DNA of 64,000 nt from Cocleimonas flava (GCF_004339015.1 NZ_SMFQ01000002.1:1-64000); one strand, 5' to 3'. Shown: positions 8,911 to 16,832, counted from the first letter of the stretch. The notes: generated by a model from the sequence alone, not told the origin. Program-made: numbers and translations.

Positions 8911-9912
8911 TTATTTACACGCGTAAGAAACTTCGTTGGCAGAATCGATGGTACGAATAACTGACCAATGCTCTTTGTAAGTGATTGGAATGAATTTGGC
9001 TTCGCCATTTTTAGAAAACTCAACTTTCAGTGAGCTAGGCGTGCCATCAGCATTATCCCAAGGGAACGTTTCAAATGTTTTCACGATATTCGCTGCCAAT
9101 TCAGGCTTGAGATTGTAAGCATAACCATAACTGGTCGTTGGGAACGTTTGTGATTTGTAAATTGTCTTGAGTTGATCTTCCTTTACCACGTCTCTTTTCA
9201 ACATACGTTTTTTAACAGAGTTCGCAATCGACGCTGCTGGGTAGTCTTTATTCGCAACACCCAATATTGAATTATCATGCTTACCTGAATAAGCAGGAGT
9301 AAAGTCACGATCTGCAATCATATTAAATTCTTTTTTAAGTAACGCCGATGGAGCTTTGAAACCAGAGTTTGACGTAGGAGAAGTAAACGCCAGTGTTTTG
9401 CCTTTGATATCTTCAACCTTTTCGATGCCGCTACCCGGATGGGTGATTATTTCCATCTCATAACCGAAACTGCCATCAGCCCCTGCCATGATTGTGAATG
9501 GGTGATAACCAGAACAGTTAACCGCAAGAGGATTTGAGCCTGTATTAAAACCAGCTATATGTAATCGACCTGAACGCATCGCTTCTATTTGAGCTGCATT
9601 TGATTGCACAGGGAAGAACACAACTTTTTTGCCAGTGGTTTTTTCCATATAAGCAAGAAAGTCAGCCCATGCTTCTTTGTATACAGCAGGATCTTCTACT
9701 GGGGTGTAGGCAAAAATTAATGTGTCTGGGTCAAGCCATTTGGATGAGTCTGTTGGAGCATCTGCCACCAAATCACCATCTCTATCGCAAAAACGTTCAT
9801 CTAAATCACCATGTGGACAGTCTTCTGCCATTGCTGAAGAAGCCATAAAAATAGAAGCGGCGAGTGTTGTAAACAAAGCGGACAAAGTTTTAGAAAACAA
9901 AGATTTCTTCAT
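8911..9912 (-). CDS. phnD: Phosphate/phosphite/phosphonate-binding periplasmic protein PhnD
   Basis: The periplasmic solute-binding protein of the phn ABC system, 333 residues. A Sec signal peptide is predicted to be cut after ASSAMA (residue 29). A short Cys-containing, Asp-rich segment follows (DRDGDLVAD, looking like a calcium-type loop) before the PhnD core. The core has DTLIFAYTP, LAFTSPTSNSGF and the substrate-loop region SGKHDNS. The Asp-rich insertion is absent from E. coli PhnD as I recall it. It is the first gene of the operon, divergent from bcp. A weak Pho-box-like sequence lies about 80 bases upstream. Confidence 0.88.
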   Translation of the reverse strand: MKKSLFSKTLSALFTTLAASIFMASSAMAEDCPHGDLDERFCDRDGDLVADAPTDSSKWLDPDTLIFAYTPVEDPAVYKEAWADFLAYMEKTTGKKVVFFPVQSNAAQIEAMRSGRLHIAGFNTGSNPLAVNCSGYHPFTIMAGADGSFGYEMEIITHPGSGIEKVEDIKGKTLAFTSPTSNSGFKAPSALLKKEFNMIADRDFTPAYSGKHDNSILGVANKDYPAASIANSVKKRMLKRDVVKEDQLKTIYKSQTFPTTSYGYAYNLKPELAANIVKTFETFPWDNADGTPSSLKVEFSKNGEAKFIPITYKEHWSVIRTIDSANEVSYACK

Positions 9913-9994
9913 AATAATTATTCCATGAATGAGTGAGTATTTTGAATAAGGAGGAGTTAGCGGGATCGATTTCCTTAAACACTTGTTAATTTAT

Positions 9995-10012
9995 AGAACA
10001 AAAATATGACAA
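9995..10012 (-). promoter_or_regulatory. Candidate Pho box upstream of phnD
   Basis: The minus strand reads TTGTCATATTTTTGTTCT, matching about 12 of 18 positions of the PhoB consensus (two CTGTCAT-like half sites 11 bases apart). The first half is good and the second weak. Its position 83 bases before the phnD start is suitable. This is inference only. Confidence 0.3.
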
Positions 10013-10197
10013 GTGCATGAATTAGCGTATTAATTTTTTTATTCAAGCATTTAAAGAGTCTTAGGAGACATAAAAACGCAAATTAACGCTAAGGGAATTA
10101 TGCATTTTATTTAAAGCATGGTTAAAATACTCTTTTATAGTTTCACTTATAAATCATTTCTAAGTAACTTCTAAAACTTATTCAAACAGGAATTATC

Positions 10198-10683
10198 ATG
10201 ACTGAAAAAACATCGTCGTTAGTCGTCGGGGAAGCAGTCCCAGACTTTGAAGCACCAGCCACTTCGGATCTACACTTCAAGTTATCGGATTACAAAGGTA
10301 AATCGAATCTGGTTATTTATTTCTACCCTAAAGACAGCACTCCGGGCTGTACCACTGAAGGTCAGGATTTCCGTGATTTATATGACACGTTTAAATCACA
10401 TGACACTGAAATTTTTGGTGTTTCTAAAGACAGCATGAAACGCCACGATAATTTTAAAGCGAAGCAAGCATTTCCTTTTGAATTAATCTCTGATATCGAT
10501 ACTAACGTATGTGAGCACTTTGGTGTTTGGCAACTAAAGAAGACTTTTGGCAAAGAATATATGGGTATTGTGCGAAGCACTTTTCTGATCGATAAAGAAG
10601 GTGTGCTAAGACAACACTGGGATAAAGTAAAAGTAAAAGGACACGCAGATGAAGTACTCGCTGTCGTTAAAGAACTTGCATGA
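10198..10683 (+). CDS. bcp: Thioredoxin-dependent thiol peroxidase Bcp (peroxiredoxin)
   Basis: Reduces hydrogen and organic peroxides with electrons from thioredoxin. The 161-residue peroxiredoxin has the peroxidatic Cys51 in DSTPGCTTEG. The resolving cysteine found five residues later in E. coli Bcp is absent (Gln56); the only other Cys is Cys105, so a 1-Cys or atypical mechanism is likely. An AGGA ribosome site precedes the ATG. The stop overlaps the start of an OsmC-like gene by four bases, and gcvR follows. bcp next to gcvR is also the E. coli arrangement. Confidence 0.92.
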   Translation: MTEKTSSLVVGEAVPDFEAPATSDLHFKLSDYKGKSNLVIYFYPKDSTPGCTTEGQDFRDLYDTFKSHDTEIFGVSKDSMKRHDNFKAKQAFPFELISDIDTNVCEHFGVWQLKKTFGKEYMGIVRSTFLIDKEGVLRQHWDKVKVKGHADEVLAVVKELA

Positions 10684-11066
10684 TTATTCAGGTTTTAGGG
10701 CAAACGGAGCTTAGATTATCGCGTTTTGATGAAGATGGACTGGATATTCAGTTAGAAAATAAAGTCCCTCGATATAGTGCTCTAGCGATGTTTGTTACCG
10801 CATTAGGGCGCTGTACTTTTGCCGTATTAGATCATTATGCTTTACGCATGGATGTTCCTATTGAAAACATTGTCACTCATTTAGAATGGGATTATCACAG
10901 CGATCCTACGCGCTTTAAAACCATCACCATGAAAATATACTGGCCGGAACTCCCTGAAAAAAGAGTCGCATCCGTTGAGCGCGCTTCACATAAATGCGCC
11001 ATCTCGAATACTATTAAAGATTGCGTAGATATCAATGTATCTGTCTTCAATAAAAGTGATGCGTAA
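10680..11066 (+). CDS. OsmC/Ohr-family protein
   Basis: A small (128-residue) OsmC-fold protein. Two cysteines sit where OsmC/Ohr peroxidases carry their catalytic pair: GRCTF near residue 44 and SHKCAISN near residue 107. The family reduces organic hydroperoxides. Translation is coupled to bcp by an ATGA overlap, so two peroxide-handling enzymes are made together. It could instead be one of the non-peroxidase OsmC relatives; the exact subgroup is not resolved. Confidence 0.75.
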   Translation: MIIQVLGQTELRLSRFDEDGLDIQLENKVPRYSALAMFVTALGRCTFAVLDHYALRMDVPIENIVTHLEWDYHSDPTRFKTITMKIYWPELPEKRVASVERASHKCAISNTIKDCVDINVSVFNKSDA

Positions 11067-11098
11067 TTGATCATTTTTCGCTGTGTTATAGATACTTT

Positions 11099-11150
11099 GA
11101 CACCCCCCTACTTACAGGCCTTTTTTATTCAACGCCTGTAAGTAGGAGCA
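11099..11150. repeat. Dispersed G-run repeat, copy R4 (inverted pair, hairpin)
   Basis: A C-rich copy (CACCCCCCTACTTACAGG) is followed by a T run and then a partial inverted copy. CCTACTTACAGGC (11107-11119) pairs perfectly with GCCTGTAAGTAGG (11134-11146). It lies after the OsmC-like gene and could serve as its terminator. Confidence 0.85.
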
Positions 11151-11265
11151 TCTGCATCTAATTATATTTACTATCTATGCGTTATATCAGGCAAAACCAA
11201 AAACTTTGTGATAACGTCCGATTAAAAATAACCACTACGTTTCACATTTATTGCAAGGAGAAAAC

Positions 11266-11781
11266 ATGCAGGTTTCACTAATCATAACCATCCTCGGACC
11301 AGACAAACCTGGCTTGGTAACAGCGCTTTCCGAAACCATTAATAAATTCGGCGCTAGCTGGACTGAGAGCCGTATGGCTCATCTTGCGGGCAAATTCGCT
11401 GGTCTGCTTCAGATTTCTCTACCAACTGAAAATCTTGAACCATTGACTCAAGCTATCAATGCACTTGAAACAGATACCTTCAAAATTCATATTGAACAGG
11501 CCAATAGTGACGTAAACAAACCAGAAAAAATACTTAAGCTTGAGTTATTAGGCCAGGATCGTCCTGGAATAATTCATGACATTACACAGCAACTAGCTAA
11601 GCTGGAAGTCAATATTGAAGAACTGGAAAGTCACATCAGAGAAGCCAGCATGTCAGGAGAAATCTTATTCTGTGCTGAGTTAACGTTAGGCCTACCGGCT
11701 AATATTTCCACGAATGAGGTTCAGGATATCCTGGAAGAAATGTCCGATCAGTTTATGATCGACATAAACTTCAATGCCTAA
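11266..11781 (+). CDS. gcvR: GcvR-like tandem ACT-domain regulator
   Basis: A 171-residue protein made of two ACT domains (about residues 4-80 and 88-165), each opening with the glycine-binding-type motif GPDKPG or GQDRPG. This is the architecture of GcvR, which antagonises GcvA in control of the glycine cleavage operon. The ATG chosen has an AAGGAG site six bases upstream; an earlier in-frame TTG lies before that site and is rejected. The nearby bcp supports the assignment. gcvA and gcvTHP are not in the window. Confidence 0.75.
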   Translation: MQVSLIITILGPDKPGLVTALSETINKFGASWTESRMAHLAGKFAGLLQISLPTENLEPLTQAINALETDTFKIHIEQANSDVNKPEKILKLELLGQDRPGIIHDITQQLAKLEVNIEELESHIREASMSGEILFCAELTLGLPANISTNEVQDILEEMSDQFMIDINFNA

Positions 11782-11815
11782 TCACTCGGGTCAATATCAC
11801 AACCAGCAGTGACAT

Positions 11816-11870
11816 GAGCAGGACACGAACAAGACAAGAGCGAAACAAGAGTAGGACAAGAGTAAAAAGA
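11816..11870 (+). repeat. Five imperfect 11-bp tandem repeats
   Basis: Units GAGCAGGACAC, GAACAAGACAA, GAGCGAAACAA, GAGTAGGACAA and GAGTAAAAAGA follow each other without gaps, about 80 bases before the next gene. The unit is near one helical turn. Its role is unknown: simple expansion or phased binding sites. Confidence 0.7.
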
Positions 11871-11952
11871 CAGAATGGAACTTTATCGTTTATACTCCTG
11901 ACTAATTCGAAAAAGTTTAAGTTGTAAGATTAAAAACATATATGGAGCACCT

Positions 11953-12585
11953 ATGAAACCTTTGTTTCACACAAAGTTAAGCACTAAAACCACAGCAGCA
12001 TTGCTAGCCGTTTTCTCATTATTCTTTAGCACCGAACTACTAGCCAGTGGTTGTAGCAAAGCTGATATTGAATTCTATTTACAAAAAGGTTTTACACACG
12101 AGCAGGTCACTAAATTATGCTCAATTCCTACTGCAGCACCTGCTGCTGCACCTTATCAAGGACAGCCACAACAAGGTTCTCCTGAATCTGTTGATCAGGC
12201 TTACTTAGCTGCAGCGCTTGATGCTAACAACGTAACCATTAACCAAAACCGGTTAAGTTACACAAGCAAAGAGTGCGTAGAATACGGACCACCTAATAAT
12301 ACCGACCTGATTGAAGAAGCGTGTGCAAATACAACCGTTACCGTTAATTTTGCTGGCTTAAAAATCAGAAAGATCTCTAATGGTTTTTTCCTTATCAAAG
12401 ACGCTCAATTCCTGGTTGAAGGCGACTTAAAAAGAGAGTTTCTGAATCTAAACAAAGTAAGACGACAAGATAAATCTGAAGTTGTGCGTCTTCTACCAAC
12501 TAACCCTAAGCGCGTTAATATTCCTATTCGAAGAGGCATTGACCCAGAAGAAGTCGCACAAAGAATTCGAAAATATATACGCTAA
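11953..12585 (+). CDS. Secreted protein of unknown function
   Basis: A 210-residue protein with a Sec signal peptide, predicted cleavage near ELLA|SG (residue 31). The mature part starts with a compact Cys-flanked helix-like motif (CSKADIEFYLQKGF ... VTKLC, Cys34 to Cys56). A Pro/Ala/Gln-rich linker follows, then a 110-residue domain with two further cysteines (KECVEYG and EEACANT) and a basic C-terminus. I do not recognise a family with certainty. A GGAG site precedes the ATG. It appears to be a single-gene unit bounded by a tandem repeat upstream and a strong terminator downstream. Probably periplasmic or surface-located. Confidence 0.75.
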   Translation: MKPLFHTKLSTKTTAALLAVFSLFFSTELLASGCSKADIEFYLQKGFTHEQVTKLCSIPTAAPAAAPYQGQPQQGSPESVDQAYLAAALDANNVTINQNRLSYTSKECVEYGPPNNTDLIEEACANTTVTVNFAGLKIRKISNGFFLIKDAQFLVEGDLKREFLNLNKVRRQDKSEVVRLLPTNPKRVNIPIRRGIDPEEVAQRIRKYIR

Positions 12586-12605
12586 TAGAATAGTCACTAT
12601 TTCTT

Positions 12606-12647
12606 GAACAATAAAAAAGCACTCTATTGAGTGCTTTTTTATTGTTC
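12606..12647. terminator. Bidirectional Rho-independent terminator
   Basis: A perfect 19-bp stem containing AAAAAAGCACTC and GAGTGCTTTTTT with a TATT loop. It lies between the convergent unknown secreted-protein gene and the porin gene, with T runs available in both directions. Confidence 0.92.
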
Positions 12648-12769
12648 TTTTTATTGTGCTTTAATATATTCCTAAATATGTTACTTAATATTTTTGTTAT
12701 GGTTTTTAATCTTGTATTTCAAAATACTCTGATTCTGGACTAAGCCTAAGCACACTTAAAATAAAGAAC

Positions 12770-13810
12770 TTAGAACTTATAACGTACCCCTAAAGAAACG
12801 CCATCGGCATCCCCTGAAGTCGTTGAATAAACACCAGAACCATGATCTGCACCACCCAAACGATAACCTTCTGTTACGCGTGCAAACTGTGCATATACAT
12901 CAGTTTTCTTGGCTATACGATAGTCATAACCAATCGCTAATAAGTCTGGATCATTGCTAGTACCACTTACATCACGTGAGTAGTACTGACCTTTAATTTT
13001 TCCTTTGCCGATTCGATAAGCCGCACCCACACCAAATACAGTAGCATCGGCAATTCCCGTCTCTTTGGTTTCATTGTTTTCATTCTGATAAAAACCAACA
13101 ACTGTGAAAGGGCCTTTCTGATATCTTGTCATTAATCGTATCGCGTTGGGCTCGGCATTAACATTGTCCAGATCTTGCCTTTCGTAGGCAGCACCTACTC
13201 TGAAATCACCTATTATATAAATTCCATTAGCGCTAAATACTGAACTATCAGCGGCATCACCAATATCACTGGAGTACGCAACCGTGCCTTGAAATCCATC
13301 AAGTCTAGGCGTTTGATAAACGACAATTCTATCTGCACGAAGGTCCCATTGTGACGGGTTTGTCAGATTACGATTTTGCCCCAATTGTGAATGCCAAAAT
13401 AAATCTGCTTTAGCGCCCAGTGTTTTAAAAGGCGTATCGTAGCGACCTACGATAACTGCGCCGAATTTACCCGCTAGCCCTATGACCTGATTTCTATTTT
13501 CTATCAAATCCTTGTTACTATTCACCAGACCTTCAGCGGTTGATTCGACGCCACGGTCACTTTGAAAACCTACTTCAAAATTGTAAATGAAATTGAGATT
13601 CTTGTTTACATTCTGTAAACCTTTTACCCCCAATACGCTGCTATTTAAAGATAAGGTATCTGCATTGGAAACTGCCGACGAATCTGCATCAAGCTTATCA
13701 AAAGAAGCATGCAATTCACCGTATATTTTTGTCGCACCCATTACCGGAGTACTAGCTATAACCGGAGCACAAACCGACGCCGCGATTGTTATCGCGTGTA
13801 GTTTTCTCAT
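12770..13810 (-). CDS. Outer-membrane general porin (Gram-negative porin family)
   Basis: A 346-residue beta-barrel porin. The signal peptide ends near PVMGA, followed by the typical KIYGELHASFD first strand. Alternating hydrophobic/polar strands run throughout, and the C-terminal residue is Phe (GVRYKF), the signature recognised by the BAM complex. The constriction-loop region has FKTLGAKADLF. It forms trimeric diffusion channels in the outer membrane; solute preference cannot be inferred. A GGGAGA ribosome site precedes the start. It is a single gene with the bidirectional terminator downstream. Confidence 0.88.
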   Translation of the reverse strand: MRKLHAITIAASVCAPVIASTPVMGATKIYGELHASFDKLDADSSAVSNADTLSLNSSVLGVKGLQNVNKNLNFIYNFEVGFQSDRGVESTAEGLVNSNKDLIENRNQVIGLAGKFGAVIVGRYDTPFKTLGAKADLFWHSQLGQNRNLTNPSQWDLRADRIVVYQTPRLDGFQGTVAYSSDIGDAADSSVFSANGIYIIGDFRVGAAYERQDLDNVNAEPNAIRLMTRYQKGPFTVVGFYQNENNETKETGIADATVFGVGAAYRIGKGKIKGQYYSRDVSGTSNDPDLLAIGYDYRIAKKTDVYAQFARVTEGYRLGGADHGSGVYSTTSGDADGVSLGVRYKF

Positions 13811-13942
13811 TCGATTCTCCCTCGATCTCTCACATCTATTATGTCGTTTTATGCCTTATTACTGGCCGTTTTCTGTTACCACACTCAACGGTGTGTTTCA
13901 TTTTTTGCGCTATTTTAGCCTATGCTTATTGATTATACTGCT

Positions 13943-15202
13943 TTATTTAATCGGCAATGGTTTTTGACCACTGGATAATTGCCTCAATAATCTCAGTAAG
14001 TGCATATTAGCATAGCCATCTCCGGCATAACCTTGCTCAACTTGCCATGCCCTGATGGCTTCTCTGGTTTTAATCCCGATCTTGCCATCTGCCAGTCCTG
14101 GACTATAGCCTTCCAGATTCAAACGCATCTGAATTTCTTCAACTTCATAGCGACTCAGTGCTTTGTCGTTTACTGGCCAAGATGCCTGAATTTTTTCACC
14201 TGTAGCTAATAGTCGACTTAATTGCGCCACCGCTAACGCATAACTGGAAGAATTATTATATCGCTTAATCACTTCAAAGTTATGCGTGACCAAAAACTTA
14301 GGGCCAAACTGCCCAGCAGGAATGAATAGCGAGGCCTGTCTTAACGGATACGGAAAATCTTTGCCATTTATTTGAGTTACATTCAAATCTTGCCATTGCT
14401 CGAACCTAAGCTCGTATGATGCACTATTCAAACGCCAATCAAACTTGCTAGGAATTGTGACTTCTACCCCCCAGCTTTCATCTTTTCTCCAACCAGCTTC
14501 TGCAAGAAAATGTGCAATTGAACCAATAACATCAGGCACTGTTTGCCACAAGTCAATGATGCCGTCGGCGTTTTGATCCACTGCGTACTTTAGATAGGAA
14601 CTAGGCATAAACTGCGGCTGCCCCATCGCACCTGCCCAGGAACCCACTAGATCTTTCGTATGAATTTTGAAACTTTGCACTATTTTAAGGCTAATCAGCA
14701 GTTCTTTTCGCGCAAACTCCGTCCGCTTTTTAGAGACGCTTGCATAAGCCAGAGTCGCCAAGGATCGAATTACATTTTTATTGCCGTAATTGCGCCCAAA
14801 ATCACTTTCCAGCGCCCAGATCGCAAGAATAATTTCTCGTTGAACACCGTACTTGTCTTCTACTAAATCAAATAAGGCATCGTATTTTTTCATCAAACTT
14901 CTGCCCTTCTTAATTCGGTGATCAGAAGTAGCGTTATTGAGGTAATCCCAGATACTACGAGTGAATTCAGGCTGACTATTATCAAGCTTAATAACATCAG
15001 GATCGAGCTTGAGCCCAGCTAAGGAGCGTTCTAAAAAACTGGCTTTAATTCCCTGTTCGAGTGCCTCAGTTTTGAACTCTTGTTTCCACTTCTCAAAGTT
15101 AACATCAGCCATTGCCATTTTTGTTGTAACTGACGTTACAGCAATTGAAATAGCAAAAAGAATTACGTACTTGTAAAAAATAGTCTTAACAACAGCCCCC
15201 AA
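13943..15202 (-). CDS. MltB-type lytic murein transglycosylase with C-terminal peptidoglycan-binding domain
   Basis: Cleaves peptidoglycan glycan strands to give anhydro-muropeptides. The 419-residue protein has an N-terminal export signal (residues 1-33, ending MAMA). The lysozyme-like domain carries the catalytic Glu in AIWALESDFGRNYG and the signature GAMGQPQFMPSSYL. A PG_binding_1 domain (about 350-410, DGKIGIKTREAIRAWQ) follows. The only start that keeps the signal peptide is TTG, with a weak ribosome site. No clear lipobox is seen, so it may be soluble or signal-anchored rather than a lipoprotein like E. coli MltB. Confidence 0.87.
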   Translation of the reverse strand: MGAVVKTIFYKYVILFAISIAVTSVTTKMAMADVNFEKWKQEFKTEALEQGIKASFLERSLAGLKLDPDVIKLDNSQPEFTRSIWDYLNNATSDHRIKKGRSLMKKYDALFDLVEDKYGVQREIILAIWALESDFGRNYGNKNVIRSLATLAYASVSKKRTEFARKELLISLKIVQSFKIHTKDLVGSWAGAMGQPQFMPSSYLKYAVDQNADGIIDLWQTVPDVIGSIAHFLAEAGWRKDESWGVEVTIPSKFDWRLNSASYELRFEQWQDLNVTQINGKDFPYPLRQASLFIPAGQFGPKFLVTHNFEVIKRYNNSSSYALAVAQLSRLLATGEKIQASWPVNDKALSRYEVEEIQMRLNLEGYSPGLADGKIGIKTREAIRAWQVEQGYAGDGYANMHLLRLLRQLSSGQKPLPIK

Positions 15203-15345
15203 ATTTTTTATTAACTATCTGCATACTATTACTTTAAGTAAATAATGTGAAAACACCGAAAAATCATTCTTATAGCATAGTTTCTTCCAGTTATTAGTAG
15301 GATAGTCCAAATCCAGATAAAAATGAGGTTTAGATACTTCTTTAG

Positions 15346-15374
15346 CCACCCCCCTACTTTGGGGCACTTTTTTT
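15346..15374 (-). repeat. Dispersed G-run repeat, copy R5
   Basis: The plus strand reads CACCCCCCTACTTTGGGG, then CACTTTTTTT. It lies in the divergent region between the transglycosylase gene and the mini-protein array, with no plus-strand gene end before it. Confidence 0.88.
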
Positions 15375-15904
15375 ATTAGTGATTTTTCATATGACGTTTT
15401 ACCTGGATATTTTTTTCTTGTTAAAGGACTTATGCAGGAAATAACATAATTTGTATGACTCATAGTGTTTTTCCAGACTTTTCACTTCAGATATAGTGAC
15501 TCTATCTCTATTTCGCTCTTTATTTAAGCAGTCTTAGAATCAAGAAAAAGCACCAAACATTTGGTCGATAAACATTAAATAATTTTAATGTTTTCTTTTC
15601 ACTAAAATATCCCAGATAAAAAACACTCATTTAAAATAAAAATAAAATATTAATAATCAATAACTTAATAAAATAAAAACAGAACCTATAAAAAAATATT
15701 TACATTCATTTATAAAACCAAACAACTCAAAAATAGAATATTTTTCGCAAATAATGAATCCAAAAAAAATATCACCGCGTTATTAAAGCCATGACACAGA
15801 CAGTAACAGTTGTCTAAAAACCAAACTAAGGAACATTAACTATTATATAGAAAATGCGAATTATGAATAAATAAAAACGGTATTTTAATATTTTTTAAAG
15901 ACAA
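15375..15904. other. Very AT-rich non-coding region
   Basis: About 530 bases with long A/T runs and no credible gene, lying before the promoter of the mini-protein array. The A tracts could act as UP elements or attract nucleoid proteins. A 15215-15463 minus-strand reading frame overlaps the repeat and looks random. Confidence 0.6.
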
Positions 15905-15910
15905 TATAAT
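15883..15910 (+). promoter_or_regulatory. Candidate promoter of the mini-protein array
   Basis: A perfect TATAAT (15905-15910) is preceded by a weak TTTTAA at 15883-15888, 16 bases away, in an A/T-rich context. It would give a leader of roughly 100 bases that contains a small GCAGAA/TTCTGC hairpin before the first gene. Confidence 0.4.
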
Positions 15911-16020
15911 GATTTCATCAACTCGACGGAGACAAGAAAAAAGTCTGAGATTGAGATTATATTTGCAGAATTTTCTGCTTTATTAAATACCAGATAGATT
16001 AACTTAAAAGGATATAAATT

Positions 16021-16233
16021 ATGAAAACTCAAACTAAAGCAATCATCGCAGGATCAATTTTAACAGCACTTTTTGCATGTCAATCAGCGTATGCTGGTCA
16101 AGATTCTGATCAAACAGTTTACGCAGAACTTACAGCAAATACAGTCGTGACTGATACTTCATCAACGGACAAAGTAAGTTACGACGCACCTACTGTTGAT
16201 AGCCAGTACGATGTAGTTAGCGGTAGAAAATAA
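16021..16233 (+). CDS. Tandem mini secreted protein, copy 1
   Basis: A 70-residue protein with a Sec signal peptide (predicted cut after SAYA) and a mature part of about 45 polar residues. It shares with its two neighbours the patterns GQD-DQTV-AEL, SS-DKV-YDAPT and the C-terminal QYDVVSGRK. This copy alone has a Cys in the signal region (LFACQ), which could be a poor lipobox. An AAAAGGAT ribosome site precedes the ATG. I do not know this family. The small size, strong signals and triplication suggest an abundant exported peptide. Confidence 0.85.
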   Translation: MKTQTKAIIAGSILTALFACQSAYAGQDSDQTVYAELTANTVVTDTSSTDKVSYDAPTVDSQYDVVSGRK

Positions 16234-16293
16234 ACAATCAACTTTTCAAAAAATAAACTAAATATTGATACCAAAAAATTAAAGGATATTAAC

Positions 16294-16500
16294 ATGAACA
16301 CTAAAGCAATCATCGCAGGAACATTACTTACAGCATTATTTGCGGGTCAATCTGCAATTGCAGGTCAAGATAAAGATCAAACTGTTTACGCAGAATTAGA
16401 GGCAAAGACAGTAGTTAGCAACACATCATCTTCTGACAAAGTACGTTATGACGCACCTACATCTGATACACAGTACGATGTAGTAAGTGGCAGAAAATAA
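16294..16500 (+). CDS. Tandem mini secreted protein, copy 2
   Basis: A 68-residue paralogue of the preceding gene with its own AAAGGA ribosome site. The signal peptide ends SAIA, and the mature part begins GQDKDQTVYAEL and ends QYDVVSGRK. It is closer to copy 3 than to copy 1. No Cys is present: the position that is Cys in copy 1 is Gly. The gene lies 60 bases after copy 1, so the three are likely one transcript. Function unknown. Confidence 0.87.
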   Translation: MNTKAIIAGTLLTALFAGQSAIAGQDKDQTVYAELEAKTVVSNTSSSDKVRYDAPTSDTQYDVVSGRK

Positions 16501-16562
16501 ACCCAAACAAACTTTCAATAAATTACGAATATTTATTCAAACAAAATTTAAGGACATTAAAC

Positions 16563-16769
16563 ATGAACACTAAAGCAATCATCACAGCAACTCTATTTTC
16601 AGCTCTTTTTGCAGGTCAAACTGCTTTTGCTGGACAAGACAAAGATCAAACTGTTTTCGCAGAATTAGAAGCAAAGACAGTAGTTAGCAACGCATCATCT
16701 TCTGACAAAGTACGCTATGACGCGCCTACAGTTGATACTCAATACGATGTTGTAAGCGGCAGAAAGTAA
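16563..16769 (+). CDS. Tandem mini secreted protein, copy 3
   Basis: A 68-residue paralogue with signal peptide ending TAFA and the same mature pattern (GQDKDQTVFAEL, DKVRYDAPT, QYDVVSGRK). Even the short spacer before its ATG (AAGGACATTAAAC) resembles that of copy 2, showing recent duplication of a unit of about 270 bases. It is the last gene before a strong terminator. Function unknown. Confidence 0.87.
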   Translation: MNTKAIITATLFSALFAGQTAFAGQDKDQTVFAELEAKTVVSNASSSDKVRYDAPTVDTQYDVVSGRK

Positions 16770-16800
16770 GTTTTAAACTAAAGACTCTCTCTCCTTCTTA

Positions 16801-16832
16801 AAACCCCTGTTTGTTGATTCAAGCAGGGGTTT
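16801..16832 (+). terminator. Rho-independent terminator of the mini-protein array
   Basis: AACCCCTG pairs with CAGGGGTT, extended inward by TTG/CAA pairs, and is followed by TTTTTT. It lies 30 bases after the third copy. Confidence 0.9.

Noticed and set aside
15215-15463. 82-codon reading frame on the minus strand
   Set aside because: It runs through a dispersed repeat copy, has no ribosome site and an unlikely amino-acid composition.
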